Positions 56,690-64,000 of a stretch of 64,000 nucleotides of DNA are shown here, piece after piece; position 1 is the first letter of the stretch; the number at the start of each line of letters is the position of its first letter. The position numbers were made by a program, and so were the translations under genes. Source of the stretch: Adineta steineri (lineage: Eukaryota > Rotifera > Eurotatoria > Adinetida > Adinetidae); contig CAJNOI010000193.1 of assembly GCA_905250115.1 (NCBI GenBank), positions 90,619-154,618 on the forward strand, written 5' to 3'. A model generated the notes under the pieces. It had not been told where the DNA came from. It was given only the letters and a program-made list of their open reading frames with translations, and searched no databases.

Positions 56690-58760
56690 TATGTTTATAT
56701 ATTGTTCACTATCGTATTTTATTCGTCAATGTATTCATAATCATATTATTCTTGGTAATGAAGCACAACAACCAACAATATTAATATCATACGGAGTAAT
56801 AGTTCATATAAATAGATATGTTCTTCAATATTGGAGTTCAAAACCAGATATCAGAGTAAGATAAAAACATTGTGCAACAATCTAAGTAATACTAAAAATA
56901 ACAATCATTTCTCACATGTACAATACCCATTCAAAAAGACACACCTTATAGTGAAGTATCATTCGAAGTAATAAGTAATAAGAATTGTAAATATAAATTC
57001 TTTTCTATGCAAAATAATATCGAATCATATAGTATGAAGAATGCATATTTATTTTAATGTGAACAAGATGATAACGAAGACAGAACCATATGCTAATATA
57101 ATCTTACTTGATAATGATAATAAACTCATGTTTAGTAGTTACAGACAAGAATCTTGTCTTTATGCAACATCAATAGTTAATTTAAATATGGTTCTACTGT
57201 AAAATGGCGAATAGTAAAAATGTCGAAAAAAAGGACGTGGTAGGTAGCGCCATTTTCACCATTCGACATTTTTAACTTTCGACGTTTAATAGTAAAATCT
57301 CATCGTATTTTCCTAGAAGGAGTTATTGCACTCACACTTTCAGATGATAATAATACATTTGTTCAATCTCAACTTTTTCTTTCTTGTTATCCAATTCAAC
57401 AATCAACACAATTACAATCACTTACATTGATTGAAATTGATATTAAATCATTAAAATCTATTTCTTCGATGTTAGAGAAACTTCGTCACTTACGTTCATT
57501 TTCATTTAATATTGAAACTATGAGACAAAGATTTTCAGCATGAAATAATAATTACTTAAATGAATCTAATCAATTAAAATCTTTATTATTTATTATTTAA
57601 TAGTTATAAACAAATATTATCACAATTAAATCATATCTATTAGAATAATTCAATTGATTTAATATCGATACTATTGCTAAATCTACATCAATTGAAACTT
57701 ATGAAACCTTTATTTGATGATTTAAGAATTATTCTTGAAAATTCATCACAATTAAAATTACTTTATATTTATTTAGATATAAATATGTTAAATATTCCAT
57801 TTATTTTACCATCAAATCAATTTATTCGTCTTAATCTAGAAATTAAAAGTACATGTATATTTATGAATTTATTTATATTAAATTATCTTTTATAGATCAA
57901 CGTATTTCAAAAGATCAAACAAAATAGTTATTATTTAGTTTAATTTATTTAAAACATTTAGAATTGAAAGTAAATGTTTCGGAGAATGTTATTAATGATT
58001 ATTTTTGACAACAGCTAGTTAATTCTTCTGTAACATTCAATTTCAAATTTAATGTACAAAAAATACTTAAGTCATTTCGAACATCATTCTGACTCGAAGA
58101 AAAACATTGGTGTATTGCTTTTCAATGTGGATATCTATTTACATTATCTAGTTTTACACCTATTCATATGGATACTAATAATATCTTATAATTTCATTCA
58201 ATAGAATCGAATTATTCTATCATCTATCATCATTTAAATACATTTTCAATGAATAAAAATTTTCTTCACTATAATAATTATCGTTGTATTCATATTAAAA
58301 CACTTACATCAATTACTGATCTTATTTGAGTCGAACATCTTATTACATCATCACTTGATTATTTATTAACTTTTCCATGTCTGAAATATACTATGCCTCG
58401 ATTATATAATTTAACTATAGAAAATATAAATCTAACAATTGATATGATTGAACAAATTCGTGTACTTCAGATACGTTCTACTGATTCCATTATTGAAGAA
58501 TTCTTTTTTCTATTTTCATGTATACAAAATTTAATATATAAATCTCGTATTCAATCAGTAGGAATTATGTTTTGTTTAATAAGTAGATTTAGAAATTTAA
58601 CAAATACATCATTTTGTGCTGATTGTTTATATTCTATCGAAAAGAATTTAATTTTTGTTGTAATTCAAATTCATTCTGTCAAATTTATCATTGAATAAAT
58701 ACTCAATTACCACTTCTGATTCATTGGAGAATTAAAGAACAAGTACGAATTATTTAAAGA
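56690..58760 (+). pseudogene. Broken F-box/LRR-like gene, relative of the upstream gene
   Basis: Protein-like segments in plus-strand order are interrupted by stops and frame changes. They include VIALTLSDDNNTFVQSQLFL, then SLTLIEIDIKSLKSISSMLE and KLRHLRSFSFNIETMRQ (57320-57535), LHQLKLMKPLFDDLRIILEN (about 57680), TFSMNKNFLHYNNYRCIHIK (58240-58310) and MPRLYNLTIENINLTIDMIE (from 58393). The composition and Leu pattern match the C-terminal part of the F-box protein family next door. The F-box itself was not found, and the 5' limit is approximate. A 109 bp foldback (57189-57297) lies inside it. This is a tandem copy that has decayed. Confidence 0.65.
57189..57297. repeat. Foldback insertion in the F-box pseudogene
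   Basis: AAAATGGCG and AGTAAAAATGTCGAA on the left are inverted as CGCCATTTT and TTCGACATTTTTAACT on the right. The pairs are offset, giving a branched or complex hairpin. It interrupts coding-like sequence. Confidence 0.6.
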
Positions 58761-61094
58761 TTTTAAATTCGTTTAGTCATCTATATTTATTTATCCTGGT
58801 AACGAAGATATAATTGGTATCGATTGAAACATATTTTACAACAATGTTTAAATAATAATTAAATATTTCTTAGAAGCTATCGTTTGTTTCTCAATTGTTG
58901 TTCTTACTCATATTTTTTGTCATAACATTTTGATACATATTTCTGTTTTATTAAAACTATTTTTATTATTATTTTTTATATGGTTTATTGAATTCCATCA
59001 AAAATGACAACATTTATCTTGTATTCATATGTGAAACATAAATTTGGTTTGCTATTGATTTAATTATATTTTTATTTTTATTTTTTAGCCAAATAATATA
59101 TGAATAATTAGAAGTAACACTTCATCAAGTGTTGATAATTTTATCAAAATAAAATAGTTTATTATAATATAGTAAGTTTAAACAGATAAATAATAAATTA
59201 TTAATATTTTATTTCCATTAGAGTGAAAATGAGTATTATATTTGATTCACAATTCTAATCATATTGTTATTAGGATGAGTAGGTATGAATGTGCGTATTC
59301 TGTATCCATCTCTCGTAATCTCCTACAATCACCCATACCCACATCCGACGCCATTCTTCGATTCATTACTATAACAACTAGCGCCTCTACCACCATCAGC
59401 CAAACCAGACTGAATTTACTTGAAAAATAAAAGCACAGTTTTTAAGAGAATCTATTTTAAGTAATCTGTGTAATATTTTTATTTTCTCATCTCCCTGCTT
59501 CAACCAGATGTCACTCATCGTAGTATACATGCTTTACATCATCAGATCACATACATATATAGAAGAAATACAATTCTCTTCTTATTTCTTTTCGTCTAAT
59601 TCTAATTTTAGATTTTTCCTCATTATTTTTAACGGATATATAAATTCGATTCATTTTAAACACTTATCATGTTTGACTTTGGTCGATGTGGTGAGACGAC
59701 ATGATATAATCAAACGACTGTTCGTTTCTTCGATTGTGCACATCATTACATGAATATGGTTTATCTTCAACATTTCATTGAACATCATCGTTTGTTTGAA
59801 CACAATAAAAAAAACACTTAGAAGATCATCAATTGAAACTTAAATGTCTTTTTTTCTATTTATTCATTATCAATATGAACAAAAACTAGATGATTATAAA
59901 AGGTTAGTTGATGGAATTAATTCGTTACTCGATAACAATTTTAAGTCTGATAAATTATTAAGTAAGAACTTTCTTGACCTTAATTTAAATATGAAATAGT
60001 TTAAAATAAAAACTAAGTATAGAGTTAAAGACATAAACATTTAACTAGAAAGTTAAATATAATATTATTGAAATAATAAAATTGAGAATAGATATTGGTG
60101 TACTTGTGAGGATGTTGTGTTATTTGTTTTATCTCCATTATACCTTGTTGACGTTACTATAACATTTACTATTATTTATAAGTTTTAGATAAACTTTTAT
60201 TGATAGATACATAGACAGAGAATCGAGAAAGATATCTGTGCTTGTATATATAAAGAACGACAGTATTAGAAAAATGCAGTATCATATATGATATGAAAAG
60301 AAAAGATTCATACGTATTTCATTTACATATATACCGACAATTAAAAGAAATGATTAACTGACTACATACTATTTCTCGTATGAAAATAAAAACAAAATCT
60401 AATATTTTTAACTTATTTCAAAAAACAAAATCTTTGTCAGATTGTAAATGAACATTGTGAGAGAAAACACGTACAATATTCGAGATATAAAAATGAAAGA
60501 AATATAAACGAAAAAAACACACAAATATTATCGTAGTATTTTAATACTGACAGAAGAGAAGATGAAGAGAAAATGTATATATACTATATGATCATAATTA
60601 ATCTTTATTAGAAATTATCTTCTAGTAATAATATCTACTAAACAATTAAAATGTATTGAATTTAGTTTTATTTTTAAATTAATCCTAAGTCATGAAATAT
60701 TTCATTATCTATACTTCAAATTGAAGCAATTGAATAAAAATATAGTTGTTTATTATCATAGTTTTATACAAAAGAATTTATTATTATTGAAATCTTTTAG
60801 AAGATGATTTATTATTTATAGATTTGAATCGATTAAAAAACTTAAGTTTTATTTTCATATTTTAATTGTAGATATTATTTATAATATAGAAAAAGTAAAT
60901 TGATATTATTAAAATTAATATGAAAGATATATATTTTTAAATAATGAAGAATATAATTACAAACAATGAATAAGAAATAATATCTTTCATTTTATATATT
61001 TTCTAGTCATCCAATTATTGTTGATAATTAATGAACATGGTATTTTAAAAAGAACATATTTGAATTGTAGTTTGTAAACTATTTTCTATCTTTT
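58761..61094. other. Gene-free AT-rich stretch
   Basis: No supported gene. A degenerate TGTGGG-family hairpin lies at 59270-59347. Confidence 0.45.
59270..59347. repeat. TGTGGG-type hairpin element, copy 15 (degenerate)
   Basis: Left arm TTAGGATGAGTAGGTATGAA, 25 bp of spacer, right arm CACCCATACCCACATCCGA. Only the GGATG/CATCC and GGTATG/CATACC parts pair well. Confidence 0.5.
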
Positions 61095-64000
61095 CTAGAT
61101 TTCGAATATACCAAGTGCTCGTATTGCTCGTAGATGTTCATTATGAGTGAATGATGGTTATATGGGATTAATAAAAAACATCATTGTATTCTTTTATGTC
61201 GAAAAAAAGATTACAACTGCTTTAAATAATCATATAGATCAAGACTATGATTTATTAGAATTATTTTCTAATATTATTTCACGAACTGTTAATGCAAATA
61301 TATCAACTACAACATGTTTAATTAAAAATAATGTTTTAAAATTGTTGATCCATATCGCAGTTTTCAAAACTCATCTTATTCATGTTCATCATTTGGATCC
61401 ACTAATGTGAAAAATTGTAAATTAGGGTGTGGGTGTGAGTGTGCGTGAGGTTGTGCAAAGAAAAGAATACCAGCATGTATTCACACCTAGACACAGATCT
61501 GCCCACACCCACACCCCTCAAGATTAGCTGCTATTATTATGATTTGTAAGTTTCGAATATTTTTTATTTTTCTATTTTTATAAAATTTTATATTAATAAT
61601 AATAAAATCTCCAACAGCTGATACAACATCGCAAAAAGGTGTGAAAAGACAATTAGCTAATCTTGATAGATTGATTGAAGAAAGTCAATTATTTGATAAA
61701 ATTAATTTAACAGAAGAACATATTAATTTAATTAGTGGAATTATTGATAATGTTCAACTTGAAAATTCATTACTTAATCAAACATCTTATTATAATGTTG
61801 TTTTAACACTTTAGAAATGGGCTAAACGAGCTTTACAGTTAGTTATTTGGAAAAAAATATTACTATTATTATTTCATATAGATATCATACAGTTTTACTT
61901 AAAAAAGTTCGATCAACACATCAGAAATATAAAGAAATTGAAGAAAATGTAATAGAACGAGATCAAAAATTAATTTTATTAGATAATAAAAGTCAAGTTA
62001 ATATTTTTTTTGTTTAAGATTTTTATATTAAAATAAAATACATATGATTGAGCATTACAAACTCGTTTAAAAGATCTTTCATAAAATTTTAAAGAAGCAA
62101 CAGTTGCAATGAAAGAAAATCAATTAAAAACTGCATCTGAATTAAATCAAGTTTGTTAAAAATTTTTGAAATATTTATTTTTCTAGATTTTATCTTGAGA
62201 ATTAGAACGAACAAGTAAAATATTTGAAACAAGTGTAGAACGTCAATCAACATTAAATGGTACATGTGCAATTGCATCAGCATTTTTAACTTATCTTTGT
62301 CCATTCACATATGGATTTTGATGTCTTATGTTAACTATTCATTGGATTAAATATATTCGAGATAGAGGAATGACTATTGTTTTTGATCAAATATCAAGTA
62401 TTAAAGGTCGAATTATAAATTAGGAATTAGGATCCTATTAAAGAGAATTTACTACAAGTAAATGAGTTTTTATTTTTATTTGAAAAATTATAAAGAAAAT
62501 TTCTTTTTAGATAATTGACGAACAAAAATTCTTTAGTGGACCTGAATATCATCAAATGCTATTTTCTTTAATAAAATTTTTATTAAATGATCAAATATAT
62601 TATGAATGGTTAAATAATGGAGTTTTACCATCAGAAATGGAAAATCATACAATTATTATTAAATCAATTGAATATACTCTACTTCTTATTGATCCATTTG
62701 GACAATATGATCAAAGAATGGAAAAATATTATAATCTTCAAAAAATTCATTTTGATGATCAGTATGTTTTATTCTTATACTTAATAGTCAGTTTACAATA
62801 AATATTTAAAATATTTTTTTCATTTTAAAGATCAAAACATGATGTTGTAATGTCAATTGAACAATCATTTTTGTTTGGTTCAAAGATTTATATAAAAAAT
62901 TGTAATAAATTAAATAGTCTTCTTTATCCGTTAGCACAATGGAAAGCAACATCACACGAATCAAATTCTATTGATGGTATATCAACTTTCTTCTTCGTTT
63001 CTTATTTAAATCTAAACTATTTGTTTAGATACAAATTTAATACTTTATTGTGGTCATCATTTATATTGTAATTCATTACTTCATTTTTATTTTCATACAA
63101 CGTGTGATTCACTTGATAAAATTTCATCATCATTAGCATTATTAACAACATCTATTAATTGTCAATATAGTGTTGAAACATTATTGAATCAATTACGACA
63201 ACAAATTTTTCAACGTATTCAACCAAATTTATACTACAAAAAAGTATCAATTTTTCGTTTAATACTTTTATGTCAACTAAGAATTGAAGCAATTGATTCA
63301 TTTCTTAAATCAAATGCAGTCAGGTTTGTTTACAAATTAAGTATTGGTTGAAGAATAAAAATATGTTTTTATTTTAGTGATGAATTTGACGGTGATCGAG
63401 TGATTTTAACATCTGTTGCATTGGAAAGAAAATATTTATTAGGTGGAATAGTTGATCAAGCGAATGCAATCTTCGATACAATTGAATCTTATCATGATTA
63501 TTATTTTCCTTATGCACAACATGATACTTTACTTTATTCAGTTCTTCAACCAATAAATTTTGTTTCTCCTAAAGAAGATTTATTATTTTTCTATTGATAT
63601 TATTTATTCTTTATTTGATCAATTTATTCCATTAAATGATAAAAAGTCTCCTGAAGATAAAAGTATGTTGAATTTTTTGTTCTTAAAGAATATCCTCGAC
63701 TTCCATTATTAATTGAAACAAATGAATTAAAAAAAGAGAAACTATCTGCATCTGACTAAAAACAAATTGATGAAAATTTAAAATAAATAATTCAATCATT
63801 TATTAAAACAAACTTACCGTTCGTAGAAAACAAAAATTCTTTATTTCTTCTTTTTTGGTTTTAGTTAATTATCGAGTGATAATCGTTTAGAAATTTTTAT
63901 TTAAATCATGAATTCTATTTTATTTTACGTCATAGAATTATAAAAGAAAATTTACGTCAGCGGCACATTGAAGATAAAATTTTACCTAAAGTTTTATTAG
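61095..64000 (+). pseudogene. Dynein-heavy-chain-like pseudogene, continues past the right edge
   Basis: Ordered fragments match the motor region of dynein heavy chains. SNIPSARIARRCSL (about 61100) resembles the LSPATVSRCGMVY sensor motif. A coiled-coil-like block, RQLANLDRLIEESQLF, ends YYNVVLTL-stop-KWAKRALQL, near the family's A-x-x-LCKWVRAM motif before the stalk. SVERQSTLNGTCAIASAFLT, then YLCPFTYGF, matches the post-stalk L-x-GD-x-LLAA-FLSYLGPF. NNGVLPSEMENHTIIIKSIE, then YTLLLIDPFGQYDQRM, matches the segment ending LMIDPQGQANKWIK. YHDYYFPYAQHDTLLYSVLQ aligns with the EYRPVAxRGSxLFFVLxDL segment. Dynein heavy chains are roughly 4000-residue microtubule motors. Several in-frame stops (for example TAG near 61813 and TGA near 62319) show it is dead, though small introns also exist. 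A TGTGGG hairpin is inserted at 61421-61526. Confidence 0.75.
61421..61526. repeat. TGTGGG-type hairpin element, copy 16, inside the dynein relic
   Basis: Left arm ATTAGGGTGTGGGTGTGAGT then GTGCGTGAGG, about 45 bp spacer, right arm GCCCACACCCACACCCCTCA then AGATT. The right outer end is well conserved. Confidence 0.8.

Overview
This 64 kb window is an AT-rich, intron-containing animal genome segment, most likely from a bdelloid rotifer. Introns are mostly 50-90 bp with GT-AG ends, and the genes are metazoan (EF-hand, DNAJB6-type chaperone, GABARAP, rhodopsin-like receptors, claudin-like protein, dynein and sodium-channel relics). Two intron-poor metabolic hydrolases look bacterial or fungal in origin. 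About twenty dispersed hairpins are built on TGTGGG, which I recall as the telomere repeat reported for bdelloids. The assignment is an inference; the sequence carries no direct species marker. A 100-base run of N at 12890-12989 is an assembly gap.

Layout. 0-6.2 kb: a 199 bp MITE with perfect 8 bp target duplication, then three housekeeping genes (EF-hand and DnaJ on minus, GABARAP on plus). 6.2-16.9 kb: a receptor gene, a short F-box gene, a 1.27 kb hAT-like element with 8 bp target duplication, a leucine-rich-repeat exon cut by the gap, a relic of a voltage-gated sodium channel N-terminus, and a CCGGGT-rich element with a nested 104 bp inverted-repeat element. 17-21.4 kb: an S58 (DmpA-type) aminopeptidase and an amidohydrolase in tandem, probably horizontally acquired. 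23-27 kb: a secreted protein with a Thr/Ser linker and a second receptor. 27-37.3 kb: small lineage-specific genes, a multi-pass membrane protein, and a 450 bp direct duplication. 38-50.6 kb: two related receptors with an RL motif instead of DRY, a decayed receptor, a WAP-like peptide, a small type I membrane protein and a claudin-like protein. 51-64 kb: a pseudogene graveyard with a trehalase relic, a 1.3 kb terminal-inverted-repeat element, an F-box gene followed by a broken relative, and a dynein-heavy-chain relic running off the right edge.

The genes do not form one pathway. Most striking are (1) the repeated hairpin family with consensus arms ATCTTGAGGGTGTGGGTGTG, always G-rich arm first; (2) a GABARAP gene whose product ends on the conjugated glycine, so it would need no ATG4 processing; (3) the trehalase relic in a lineage where trehalose metabolism is debated; and (4) several newly delimited non-autonomous transposons. 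All splice models were built by eye from reading frame and GT-AG signals. No alignment or expression data were available.
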